Assembly: GCF_014844095.1 (NCBI RefSeq)
Contig: NZ_CP062163.1
Coordinates: 3,133,501-3,197,500, forward strand
Reading direction: 5' to 3'
DNA length: 64,000 nucleotides
Origin: Brevibacillus sp. JNUCC-41
GTDB lineage: Bacteria; Bacillota; Bacilli; Bacillales; DSM-1321
In this document: in pieces, positions 41,686-50,153 of the stretch
How the letters are laid out: each line of letters opens with the position of its first letter
How positions within the stretch are numbered: position 1 is the stretch's first letter
Notes under the pieces: generated by a model
Database searches by the model: none
What the model saw: the letters and a program-made list of their open reading frames with translations, nothing else
What the model was told of the DNA's origin: nothing
Made by a program: the position numbers and the translations under genes

Positions 41686-42663
41686 TTGAAGCCAAAAATT
41701 TATATTACAAGGAAATTGCCGGAACAAATAATCGAAGGTCTTAGTCGGAAATATGATGTCAGGATGTGGGAACAAGAGGATATACCGGTCCCTAGAGAGG
41801 TCCTTGAAGAAGAAATGAAAGAAGTAGAGGGGCTGCTTTGTTTATTGACGGAACAAATCGATGAGTCACTGATTCAACGGGCGCCTAACCTGAAAATCAT
41901 AGCGAATATGGCAGTGGGCCATAATAATATTGATGTTCGAAGTGCAACAAAACGGGGCATCATGGTCACGAACACACCGGGGGTTTTAACGGAAACGACA
42001 GCTGATTTAACCTTCGGCTTGCTGCTTGCAACGGCAAGAAGGATGATGGAGGCAGAAGATTATTTAAGGAGTGGAAAGTGGGAAACATGGTCGCCGATGC
42101 AACTGACCGGACAGGATGTACACGGTGCAACGCTTGGTATAATCGGTTTGGGTAGGATTGGGGAAGCCCTTGCAAAAAGAGCTAAGGGATTTGATATGAA
42201 CTTGGTTTATTTTAATCGAAGCCGTAAATATGAACAGGAAAAAGAATTAGGAATCGAATATCAGTCCCTTGAAAAATTGCTCCGAATATCGGATTTCGTT
42301 TGTGTCATGCTGCCGCTCACACCGGAAACCACTTATATGATTGGTAAGGAGCAGCTTGAATTAATGAAAGGGACGGCTGTGCTCATTAATACAGCAAGAG
42401 GCGGGATTATCGATGAAAAGGCGTTATACCAGGCACTGGAAAACCGAGAGATATGGGCGGCTGGATTGGATGTATTCGAAGAAGAGCCCGTCCCTGTGGA
42501 TCACCCGCTGCTAACATTGCCCAATGTCGTTACACTGCCGCATATTGGGAGTGCCAGCATTGCCACAAGATTGAAGATGGCAGCTCTTGCGGTACAAAAC
42601 TTGATGGATGGATTATCTGGTGATACTCCGCGTAATTTAGTATTGTTGAATAAATCAAAATGA
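41686..42663 (+). CDS. D-2-hydroxyacid dehydrogenase (glyoxylate/hydroxypyruvate reductase type)
   Basis: 325 residues from a TTG with AGGAGG 7 bases upstream. NAD(P)-binding G-L-G-R-I-G-E-A near 153-160. The catalytic trio is Arg in N-T-A-R-G-G-I-I-D-E, Glu in D-V-F-E-E-E-P and His in L-P-H-I-G-S-A. It reduces glyoxylate or hydroxypyruvate or the reverse. Single gene; substrate within the GyaR-like group is inferred. Confidence 0.87.
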   Translation: MKPKIYITRKLPEQIIEGLSRKYDVRMWEQEDIPVPREVLEEEMKEVEGLLCLLTEQIDESLIQRAPNLKIIANMAVGHNNIDVRSATKRGIMVTNTPGVLTETTADLTFGLLLATARRMMEAEDYLRSGKWETWSPMQLTGQDVHGATLGIIGLGRIGEALAKRAKGFDMNLVYFNRSRKYEQEKELGIEYQSLEKLLRISDFVCVMLPLTPETTYMIGKEQLELMKGTAVLINTARGGIIDEKALYQALENREIWAAGLDVFEEEPVPVDHPLLTLPNVVTLPHIGSASIATRLKMAALAVQNLMDGLSGDTPRNLVLLNKSK

Positions 42664-42697
42664 CTCTGAATATGGGATTCGGAATGCCCTTATCCCG

Positions 42698-42790
42698 AAT
42701 GACTGTCTAGCCGAGACCCCCAGGCGCTCGCTTTGATGAGGCTTGGCAACGGTCGGCGGAAAGGGAGCGAATTTCTGAAATGCAAACTGG
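42698..42790. repeat. GC-richer intergenic repeat of Bacillus type
   Basis: From GTCTAGCCGAGACCCCC to TTCTGAAATGCAAA. This unusual GC-rich stretch with CAGGCGCTCGC and GGCGGAAAGGGAGCG resembles dispersed intergenic repeats of Bacillus genomes. Only one copy is in the window, so the family is inferred. Confidence 0.45.
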
Positions 42791-42818
42791 CTTTTCTTCG
42801 AGTTTGTCTAGAGTTTGA

Positions 42819-42848
42819 AATGACTCCAAAATGGGGTCATTTTTTTTG
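42819..42848 (+). terminator. Terminator after the hydroxyacid dehydrogenase
   Basis: ATGACTCC-AAAAT-GGGGTCAT plus eight T. Confidence 0.85.
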
Positions 42849-43091
42849 TGGAATTGTTTGGACCTTTTATAGCCTTACTTTGGTTCGCAGTATCCTCAAA
42901 TATATTTCCTGATTTAAGATTTTTCCTTTTAGAAGATTTCCGAGTTTTGAACATTACTTAATTGAGTGCTCGAGGGAAGAATCCAATTCTAGGGGAAGCA
43001 TACTTATCGTAAATTGTTCGGATCTTTTGTAAAATAAAGAAAGTCGGGTTTTATCCAGGAAAACAATTAGTTGAAAGGGATAGGGGTAATA

Positions 43092-44321
43092 ATGATTGAA
43101 ATGAAGGAAACGATATCATCAGGCAACGAAATGACTAAATCCAAAAGGCTGTTGATGGCTCTTATGCTGGGGTCTTTTGCAGCGATTGGGCCGCTGTCAC
43201 TTGATATGTATTTACCGGGTCTTCCCACACTGGCGGAGGATCTGAAAAGCAGTACATCTTTAGCGCAGCTGAGCTTGACGGCCTGTTTGTTAGGATTGGC
43301 TTTAGGCCAAATTTATTTAGGGCCGCTAAGTGATGCAAAAGGAAGACGGACACCGTTAATCATATCTTTATCCATTTATTGCATATCCTCTCTGTTATGC
43401 GCTTTTGCTCCAACCATTGAATTGCTTTTATTATTACGTTTTATCCAAGGTATTGCGGGAGCGGGGGGCATTGTCATTTCAAGGGCGATAGTTCGTGACC
43501 TTTTTTCAGGATCGGATTTGACCAAGTTCTTCTCCATGTTAATGCTGGTGAATGGGGCGGCTCCGATATTGGCTCCGGTTTTTGGCGGTCAGCTTTTGCA
43601 GTTCACGTCTTGGCGGGGAGTCTTCGTTGTCATTTCAGTATTAAGTATCATTATGGTTGCAGCTGCATTTTTGGGGATAAAGGAAACTTTAACGTTTAAT
43701 CTCAGAAGTGCAGGTGGGGTAAAAGATACTATCAGGACATTTGGGAACTTATTGAGAGATCGTGTGTTTATGGGCTATGCTTTTGCACAAGGATTCATAA
43801 GTGCCGCCATGTTCGCTTATATTTCAGGATCGCCTTTTGTTCTCCAGAACATTTATGGCGTTTCTCCACAGACCTTCAGTTTGATTTTTGCAATAAACGG
43901 AATTGGGATCATCATCGCTTCACAAGTTGCCGGGAAGCTTGCCGGGAAGGTCAAAGAGGAAAAACTGCTTCAAATGGGATTATGTCTAGCATTGTTTGGG
44001 GGAATATTACTACTTGCCTCAGTCCTTCTCGAAAGTGGGTTGGCAGGAATCTTGGTCGCTTTATTCCTCTCCGTCTCCAGCGTCGGTATTGTCGGCACTA
44101 CGAGTTTTTCTTTAGCGATGCAAAATCAGAAAAAAACAGCAGGCAGTGCTTCGGCTTTAATTGGCCTGCTTCCTTTCATATTAGGATCACTAATGGCTCC
44201 CTTGGTGGGACTAGGCTCAGGTGAGTCACCCTTGCCTATGGGAATTGTGATGGTAAGTTGTCATGTCATCGCAATGTTCGCTTATTTAATTCTTGCCCGT
44301 CGTGGGTTAAGGCGAGTTTAA
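43092..44321 (+). CDS. Bcr/CflA family MFS drug transporter
   Basis: 409 residues, twelve membrane helices. It starts at ATG 43092 (AGGGGT upstream). The DHA1 (Bcr/CflA) signature is visible: S-L-D-M-Y-L-P-G-L-P in helix 1, G-P-L-S-D-A-K-G-R-R-T-P between helices 2 and 3, R-F-I-Q-G-I-A-G-A-G-G near helix 4 and G-x-x-x-G-P-x-x-G-like G-A-A-P-I-L-A-P-V in helix 5. It probably exports drugs or amino-acid derivatives by proton antiport. Confidence 0.87.
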   Translation: MIEMKETISSGNEMTKSKRLLMALMLGSFAAIGPLSLDMYLPGLPTLAEDLKSSTSLAQLSLTACLLGLALGQIYLGPLSDAKGRRTPLIISLSIYCISSLLCAFAPTIELLLLLRFIQGIAGAGGIVISRAIVRDLFSGSDLTKFFSMLMLVNGAAPILAPVFGGQLLQFTSWRGVFVVISVLSIIMVAAAFLGIKETLTFNLRSAGGVKDTIRTFGNLLRDRVFMGYAFAQGFISAAMFAYISGSPFVLQNIYGVSPQTFSLIFAINGIGIIIASQVAGKLAGKVKEEKLLQMGLCLALFGGILLLASVLLESGLAGILVALFLSVSSVGIVGTTSFSLAMQNQKKTAGSASALIGLLPFILGSLMAPLVGLGSGESPLPMGIVMVSCHVIAMFAYLILARRGLRRV

Positions 44322-44324
44322 TTA

Positions 44325-44364
44325 GGAAAAGCTGAAATCCTTGATGTGGATTTCAGCTTTTTCC
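44325..44364. terminator. Terminator between convergent MFS and SDR genes
   Basis: AAAAGCTGAAATCC / GGATTTCAGCTTTT, A/T runs both sides. Confidence 0.85.
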
Positions 44365-44384
44365 TTTAGGGGCGTAAGTATGAA

Positions 44385-45170
44385 TCATAATAGTGATTCT
44401 GCTCCATCGATATAAACTTCCGTGCCCGTAATATGGGAAGACATGTCCGATGCTAGAAACAATACGAGATCACCAGCTTGTTCGGTAGTCCCCGCTTTCT
44501 TCGCCAGGGGCTGAGAGCCTTGCGGATATTCAATGGGAATCCTGATTTTTTTTAAGTTTTCATCTTCCGGGAATGTGTTATCGTGAATGTTCGTATCGAT
44601 GGAGCCGGGACAAATGGTATTTACCCTGATTTTATATCTTGCCAATTCGAGTGCAGCCATTTTCCCAAAAGCGACCTGACCAGCTTTGGATGAACTATAA
44701 GCGGAAAAACCAAAATTCTTGAAATATCGGTTTCCATTGATGGAGCTGTTGATTACGATGCTGCCACCCGTTTCCTTCATGTAGGGAATGGCATATTTGA
44801 TGGTGAGAAAAGTGCCTTTGAGGTTGATGGTATGTGTCTGATCCCAATCTTCTGGCTTTATATCTTCTATAGGGGCAATCACTCCGTTAATGCCTGCGTT
44901 TGCAAATACAAAATCAATTTTCCCAAACTGTTCATGGGCCGTCTTGAAGGCATGTTCAACTTGCTCAGCCTTGGAAACGTCCGTTTTAATGATTAATGCC
45001 TTTCGACCAAGGTTTTCCACTTCTTCCTTCACTTTTTCGGCATTTTCGACTGTACGGTCAAAAAAGATGATGTTCGCGCCGTTTTCAGCTAGTTTCAGTG
45101 CGGCACCCCGGCCAATTCCCGACCCTCCACCGGTAATGATGGCAACTTTGTTTATCATTAATTCTGTCAT
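44385..45170 (-). CDS. Short-chain dehydrogenase/reductase
   Basis: 261 residues from ATG 45170 (AAGGAG 12 bases upstream; the spacing is long, and a GTG three codons earlier is an alternative). Classical SDR: T-G-G-G-S-G-I-G near 17, N-A-G near 94, and S(145)/Y-x-x-x-K (Y-S-S-S-K) near 160, plus P-G-S-I-D-T near 190. It is an NAD(P)-dependent oxidoreductase; substrate unknown. Confidence 0.85.
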   Translation of the reverse strand: MTELMINKVAIITGGGSGIGRGAALKLAENGANIIFFDRTVENAEKVKEEVENLGRKALIIKTDVSKAEQVEHAFKTAHEQFGKIDFVFANAGINGVIAPIEDIKPEDWDQTHTINLKGTFLTIKYAIPYMKETGGSIVINSSINGNRYFKNFGFSAYSSSKAGQVAFGKMAALELARYKIRVNTICPGSIDTNIHDNTFPEDENLKKIRIPIEYPQGSQPLAKKAGTTEQAGDLVLFLASDMSSHITGTEVYIDGAESLL

Positions 45171-45372
45171 ACACTTCACACGCTCCTTTTAAGTTTGCTT
45201 TCCCGTTAGGGAGTATGTAGAAACATCATGGCAGTGGTATTATAGAAAAATTATAAACGAATATTGCCTAAAAAATCCAATTTAAACAGTTGCGAGTGTT
45301 CATTATACTTTGTTTTTCAGTGAAATGTCTGTATATTGAGGACATGATTACGTTAGCTTGAAAGGGGATAGA

Positions 45373-46362
45373 ATGTTGATAAGATTAGGGGTAATAGGTA
45401 CAAATTGGATCACGGAACGATTTTTGGAGGCTGCAAAGCATGTAGAGGATTTATCGTTAACCGCCGTGTACTCACGTACAGAAGAGAAAGCCAAGGAATT
45501 TGCCAATAAATACGAAGTACATACGACTTTTACGAATTTAGAAGTCATGGCCGCCAGTGATGAAATCGACGCAGTATACATAGCAAGCCCTAATTCTCAT
45601 CATTGCAGGCAAGCCGTGTTGTTTTTACAAAATAAAAAACATGTATTATGTGAAAAACCAATGGCTTCAAATGCGGAAGAAGTAAGGGAAATGATTGAGG
45701 CTGCAAAACAAAATGATGTTCTATTGATGGAAGCGATGAAATCGACCATCATGCCGAATTTTGAAAGTATAAAGGGAAATCTGGATAAAATCGGGAAGGT
45801 ACGGCGTTTCTCGGGAAGCTTTTGTCAATATTCATCTAGATATGATTCGTATAAACAAGGCACTGTGCTGAATGCATTCAATCCTGAATTCTCCAGTGGC
45901 TCTTTAATGGATCTTGGTATTTACGTACTCTATCCGCTTGTTGTTCTGTTCGGTAAACCAAATAAGGTACAGGCATCAGGAACGATGCTTGAATCAGGAG
46001 TCGATGGGCAGGGTACGATTCTGCTTTCCTATGATGAAATGGAGGCAGTCGTCATGTTCTCCAAGATTACTGAGTCCAATTTGCCTTCGGAAATTCAAGG
46101 TGAACATGGAAGCATCATCATTCAGAAAATTTCAGGACCGCAAGCGGTTGATATTCAGTATCGGGATGGAACCATTGAAAATATTTCAGTTAAACAGGAT
46201 ATGCCTACCATGTATTATGAAGCGAAAGAGTTTGTTGAATTGATACAGCAGGGGAAAATGGAGTCCGATATAAATTCGTATACGAATTCACTATTGACTA
46301 TGGAAATCATGGATGAAGCAAGAAAGCAAATCGGAATCGTCTTTCCTTCAGACCGCTTATAA
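45373..46362 (+). CDS. Gfo/Idh/MocA family oxidoreductase
   Basis: 329 residues from ATG 45373 (AAAGGGG upstream). Rossmann N-terminal domain (L-G-V-I-G-T-N-W-I-T near residue 6) and the family motif C-E-K-P-M-A-S-N near 95, whose Lys is catalytic. The C-terminal alpha/beta domain follows. NAD-dependent sugar or inositol-type dehydrogenases and their relatives belong here; substrate unknown. Monocistronic. Confidence 0.85.
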   Translation: MLIRLGVIGTNWITERFLEAAKHVEDLSLTAVYSRTEEKAKEFANKYEVHTTFTNLEVMAASDEIDAVYIASPNSHHCRQAVLFLQNKKHVLCEKPMASNAEEVREMIEAAKQNDVLLMEAMKSTIMPNFESIKGNLDKIGKVRRFSGSFCQYSSRYDSYKQGTVLNAFNPEFSSGSLMDLGIYVLYPLVVLFGKPNKVQASGTMLESGVDGQGTILLSYDEMEAVVMFSKITESNLPSEIQGEHGSIIIQKISGPQAVDIQYRDGTIENISVKQDMPTMYYEAKEFVELIQQGKMESDINSYTNSLLTMEIMDEARKQIGIVFPSDRL

Positions 46363-46471
46363 GCATATTAGTGGACATGGCCAATAAGGAAGGGGAAAAA
46401 TGGATGTTACTGATAACCGGTAATTGGGTAAAATTCAGTACAGGGATAATTTTATTGTTGGGGGAATGGAC

Positions 46472-46780
46472 ATGAAATGCAAAATTAATCGTAATGCAGC
46501 TAAGGTCTTACAAAAAATGCTGAGCACTGAAGAAGCGAAAGGGAAAATGATTCGTGTATATATCACCCATATGCATGGCGATCATGCCCATTATGACATG
46601 AAACTAGATACACCGGCAGAACATGATGAAATCGTCAAAACAGATAAAGATATCGATATTTTACTGGATTCACGTGAAGAATTTCTGGATGGTGTCTGGA
46701 TAAAATATTTTTATGTTCCTGAAGAAGGCTTTGAAATCACGAACCCTTCTAAAGAACCGCACGGACATCATCACCACTAA
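46472..46780 (+). CDS. HesB-like protein with His-rich tail
   Basis: 102 residues from ATG 46472. It resembles the HesB/IscA-like fold (I-N-R-N-A-A-K-V-L, I-R-V-Y-I-T-H-M-H-G-D-H, D-I-D-I-L-L-D-S-R-E-E-F-L-D-G-V-W-I-K-Y) but lacks the three conserved Cys of A-type Fe-S carriers. It has only one Cys (near residue 3). The end is G-H-H-H-H and a central H-M-H-G-D-H-A-H adds metal ligands. It may bind a metal other than an Fe-S cluster. It is 21 bases before the OYE gene, so probably co-transcribed with it. Confidence 0.7.
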   Translation: MKCKINRNAAKVLQKMLSTEEAKGKMIRVYITHMHGDHAHYDMKLDTPAEHDEIVKTDKDIDILLDSREEFLDGVWIKYFYVPEEGFEITNPSKEPHGHHHH

Positions 46781-46801
46781 GAGTAAAGGGGGAGGATTGA
46801 C

Positions 46802-47923
46802 ATGAATCAAAAATACGAAAAGATCTTTCAACCATATAAATTTCCATCAGGGGTAGAAGTGAAGAATCGTATCATGATGGCTCCTATGACCACTTATTCT
46901 TCGGATGATCAAGGCTTTGTAACCGATGATGAACTGGCCTATTACGCTGAGCGCTCGGCTGGTGTAGGAGCGGTGGTCACGGCATGTGCCTATGTATCTG
47001 CTGGAGGCAAGGGATTCCCAGGCCAGCTTAGTGCAGATGACGATTCCTTTATCCCATCCTTGAGAAAACTAGCCGAAACGATCCAGTCCAACGGGTCAAA
47101 AGCGATTCTGCAAATATACCATGGAGGCCGGCAAAGTCCGCCGGATTTATTGCCTGATAACCAACCTGTTTCTGCAAGTGCCATTGCTTCAAACGATGAA
47201 GCACCTGTACCGCGGGAAATGAGTGAAGACGAAATACAAGAGGTTATTAAGGCATTTAGCGAAGCAACAAGAAGGGCCATCGAAGCAGGATTTGATGGTG
47301 TGGAAATCCATGGTGCCAATACGTACTTGCTTCAACAATTCTTCTCGCCACACTCGAACCGTCGTACGGATAACTGGGGTGGGACACTGGGACAACGATT
47401 GATTTTCCCGCTTACCATTGTGAATGAAGTCGAGAAAACGGTTGCTGAGCATGCGAGAAAGCCGTTTATCATCGGCTACCGCCTTTCCCCTGAAGAAGGC
47501 AGCAATCCTGGAATCACTTTAGATGATACGATCCAACTCGTTGACAGACTAGCGAATCAAAACCTGGATTATCTACATATATCGGTAGGTCACTTCTGGA
47601 ATGGCTCATTCCGTGAGAGTGATAGGACAAAGTCACGCATCGTTAAAATTTACGATAAAGTAGGTAATCGTATCCCTGTGGTCGGTGTAGGATCACTGCA
47701 TACACCTGATGAAGTAGCAGAAGCTATGGAAACGGGTGTCCCTTTCATCGCCCTTGGCCGTGAGCTTCTTATGGAACCGCATTGGATTGAAAAAATCAGA
47801 TCTGGAAAAGAAGCGGAAATACGGACTACCCTCTCCAAAAAAGATCAGGATGAACTGGTCATTCCAGATCCGCTTTGGGAAAAGTTGATCGGGATAAAAG
47901 GCTGGCTCCCGGTTGTGGAGTGA
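46802..47923 (+). CDS. yqiG: NADH:flavin oxidoreductase (Old Yellow Enzyme family, YqiG-like)
   Basis: 373 residues, as B. subtilis YqiG (372). FMN-binding TIM barrel: I-M-M-A-P-M-T-T-Y near 22, Q-I-Y-H-G-G-R near 103, G-F-D-G-V-E-I-H-G-A-N-T-Y-L-L-Q-Q-F-F-S-P near 165, and a C-terminal A-L-G-R-E-L-L phosphate-binding motif near 320. It reduces alpha,beta-unsaturated carbonyl compounds or similar electrophiles. GGGGGAGG lies before the ATG. Confidence 0.88.
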   Translation: MNQKYEKIFQPYKFPSGVEVKNRIMMAPMTTYSSDDQGFVTDDELAYYAERSAGVGAVVTACAYVSAGGKGFPGQLSADDDSFIPSLRKLAETIQSNGSKAILQIYHGGRQSPPDLLPDNQPVSASAIASNDEAPVPREMSEDEIQEVIKAFSEATRRAIEAGFDGVEIHGANTYLLQQFFSPHSNRRTDNWGGTLGQRLIFPLTIVNEVEKTVAEHARKPFIIGYRLSPEEGSNPGITLDDTIQLVDRLANQNLDYLHISVGHFWNGSFRESDRTKSRIVKIYDKVGNRIPVVGVGSLHTPDEVAEAMETGVPFIALGRELLMEPHWIEKIRSGKEAEIRTTLSKKDQDELVIPDPLWEKLIGIKGWLPVVE

Positions 47924-47948
47924 TTGTTAATGTCAGAAATAATATGTT

Positions 47949-47976
47949 ACCCGTCCTCCAAAGGAGGACGGGTTTT
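47949..47976 (+). terminator. Terminator after the OYE gene
   Basis: ACCCGTCCTCC-AAA-GGAGGACGGGT followed by TTT. Confidence 0.8.
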
Positions 47977-48201
47977 GTATGTTTACATATGAAACTAACA
48001 ACAGATGTAAGTTATTCATCCTTTGCTACAAGTGAGATTGAATCTGGATTTATTCATTCTTCATAGTGAATACTATCTTTAATGCAAAGTTTATGTAGGC
48101 AAATATGAATGAAAGTAATATAATCATGTTAATATTTGTACCAATAAATAAAATATATTATTATCAATTTTATAAGTTGGTATGGAAACGGAGGGGTTGT
48201 A

Positions 48202-49611
48202 ATGAGGTTTCCACACGATTTTTTATTCGGAGCAGCTTCTGCTTCTTTTCAAATAGAAGGAGCATGGGATGAAGATGGAAAAGGTATAACGAATTGGGAT
48301 GTCTTTTCAAAGATTCCAGGGAAAACATATGAAGGTACAAACGGGGATGTAGCGATAGACCATTATCATCGTTACAAAGAAGATATTAAATTAATGGCAG
48401 AGATGGGACTTGAATCGTACCGGTTTTCCATTTCATGGGCACGTATTTTGCCGACAGGTGACAGGGAAGTAAACGAAAAAGGCGTGGAATTTTATAATAA
48501 TGTGATAGATGAATGCTTAAAATATGGGATTGTTCCATTTGTTACGCTGTATCATTGGGATTTGCCTTTGACCCTTGAACAAGATGGGGGATGGACGAAT
48601 AAGCGAACAGCTGAAGCATTCGTCAAGTATGCGGAAATTTGCTTTCGCGCATTCGGAGACCGCATCAAACATTGGATCACGTTTAATGAAACGGTTATGT
48701 TTTGCGGTCTGGGCTATTTAAAAGGAGCGCACCCGCCTGGAATCCAAAACGATGAAAATAAATACTTTCAAGCGACACATTATGTTTTTTATGCACACGC
48801 AAAAGCGGTAGAGGTATACAAGTCACTGAATCATTACGGTGAAATTGGAATTACCCATGTTTTTCTGCCTGCTTACAGTATAAATGACAAACATGAGAAT
48901 GTATTGGCTGCTCGTCATGCCAATGAATATGAAACTTTTTGGTATTATGACCCTATTTTAAAAGGTGAATATCCAGCTTATGTGGTTGAGCAGTTAAAGG
49001 AAAAAGGCTGGACGCCAAGTTGGACCGAAGAAGAACTGGATACGCTAAAAAGAAATGCGGGGAAAAATGATTTTATTGGACTCAATTATTACCAGCCCAT
49101 TCGCGTGGAAAAAAATCGGGAAGCCGCTTCAAACATGGAGCATTCAAGAGAAACATCTACTCTGGCTCCAGGGAACCCGTCTTTTGATGGCTTTTATCGG
49201 ACTGTAAAAATGGATGATAAAACATATACAAAATGGGGCTGGGAAATCTCACCTCAAGGATTTTTAGATGGGCTGCATATGTTAAAAGAACGTTATGGTG
49301 AAATTAAAATGTATGTTACAGAGAACGGACTTGGTGATGAGGATCCGATTATCGATGGTGAAATAGTGGATGTTCCCCGTATTAAATATATTGAGGAACA
49401 CTTAAAAGTGATTAAACGTGCAATCAAAGAAGGCATCCATTTAAAAGGGTATTACGCATGGTCTGTCATTGATCTATTAAGTTGGTTAAACGGGTATAAG
49501 AAGCAATACGGATTTATTTACGTAGATCATCATGATCAGTTAAACCGGAAAAAGAAGCTGTCGTTTCATTGGTATAAGCATATTATCGAGACGAGAGGAG
49601 AAGAGCTGTAA
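48202..49611 (+). CDS. 6-phospho-beta-glucosidase (GH1)
   Basis: 469 residues. GH1 TIM barrel: the acid/base Glu is in I-T-F-N-E-T near 170 and the nucleophile Glu in Y-V-T-E-N-G near 375. The C-terminal loop S-W-L-N-G-Y-K-K-Q-Y has Ser, Lys (+7) and Tyr (+9) in the positions that bind the 6-phosphate in LacG/BglH-type enzymes, where plain beta-glucosidases have Glu. So it should hydrolyse phosphorylated beta-glucosides delivered by a PTS. No PTS gene is adjacent. GGAGGGG precedes the ATG. Confidence 0.85.
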   Translation: MRFPHDFLFGAASASFQIEGAWDEDGKGITNWDVFSKIPGKTYEGTNGDVAIDHYHRYKEDIKLMAEMGLESYRFSISWARILPTGDREVNEKGVEFYNNVIDECLKYGIVPFVTLYHWDLPLTLEQDGGWTNKRTAEAFVKYAEICFRAFGDRIKHWITFNETVMFCGLGYLKGAHPPGIQNDENKYFQATHYVFYAHAKAVEVYKSLNHYGEIGITHVFLPAYSINDKHENVLAARHANEYETFWYYDPILKGEYPAYVVEQLKEKGWTPSWTEEELDTLKRNAGKNDFIGLNYYQPIRVEKNREAASNMEHSRETSTLAPGNPSFDGFYRTVKMDDKTYTKWGWEISPQGFLDGLHMLKERYGEIKMYVTENGLGDEDPIIDGEIVDVPRIKYIEEHLKVIKRAIKEGIHLKGYYAWSVIDLLSWLNGYKKQYGFIYVDHHDQLNRKKKLSFHWYKHIIETRGEEL

Positions 49612-49905
49612 ACTAAAAAGAAAACCTCTTGGTTTTGATCAAAAGGTTTTTGTGTATATTTAGAGCCTGAGCCGAAATACAAAATTAGGTTTATAGGGCA
49701 TGTTTTGAGCAATCTTTCTCAAAACATGCTTTTTCTATTGTAATAAGGTTTCCGGCATGGGGAATTAGTCCAAAGTTCAAATCTCCTGATTCGTAGTCTG
49801 AATCTCCAGCTTCAAATTAACCAGACTGGAAGTATGGTCCCGGATTGTAATGTAAATGTAAAAAGGCGAAAAAACTGTAAACAAATGTTAATGTTACTAA
49901 TAATG

Positions 49906-49931
49906 TACAGTTTAACGTTTTACTGTATAAT
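49906..49931 (+). promoter_or_regulatory. Promoter with overlapping inverted repeat
   Basis: TACAGT (49906-49911) and ACTGTA (49922-49927) lie directly on the -10 TATAAT (49926-49931), an operator-like placement. The -35 is poor. Confidence 0.45.
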
Positions 49932-49982
49932 GTTGAAGCGTGGTCAAGACCATGTCAAATAACTTAACAAAGGAGATTACAT

Positions 49983-50000
49983 ATGACGATTATTTCTTAG
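49983..50000 (+). CDS. Five-codon frame with an ideal ribosome site (possible leader)
   Basis: AAAGGAGAT lies at correct spacing before ATG ACG ATT ATT TCT TAG. A peptide of five residues has no function of its own. It may be a minimal leader peptide of the sulP transcript or the relic of a lost gene start. Confidence 0.3.
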   Translation: MTIIS

Positions 50001-50153
50001 TCTTGAAAAGTCCCCCGCATGGTTTGTCCCGTTGAAACAACCTACAATAGTTAGATTCATTTCGATCAAGCAACTCCCTCAAGAATGAAAGAGTGTCATT
50101 TTTTCCTGTTGATGGTAGATTCATATTTAAAAAAAACGACTAAGGATGTGAGT

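Larger units (their letters stand above)
49612..50153. other. Leader and control region upstream of sulP
   Basis: It contains a weak hairpin after the GH1 gene (about 49632-49655, AAACCT/AGGTTT), TATAAT at 49926-49931, a TACAGT-N10-ACTGTA inverted repeat (49906-49927) that overlaps the promoter, and a five-codon frame at 49983. No further gene. Confidence 0.5.

Noticed and set aside
48202-49611. Plain beta-glucosidase assignment
   Set aside because: The Ser/Lys/Tyr phosphate-binding positions near the C terminus point to a 6-phospho-beta-glucosidase.
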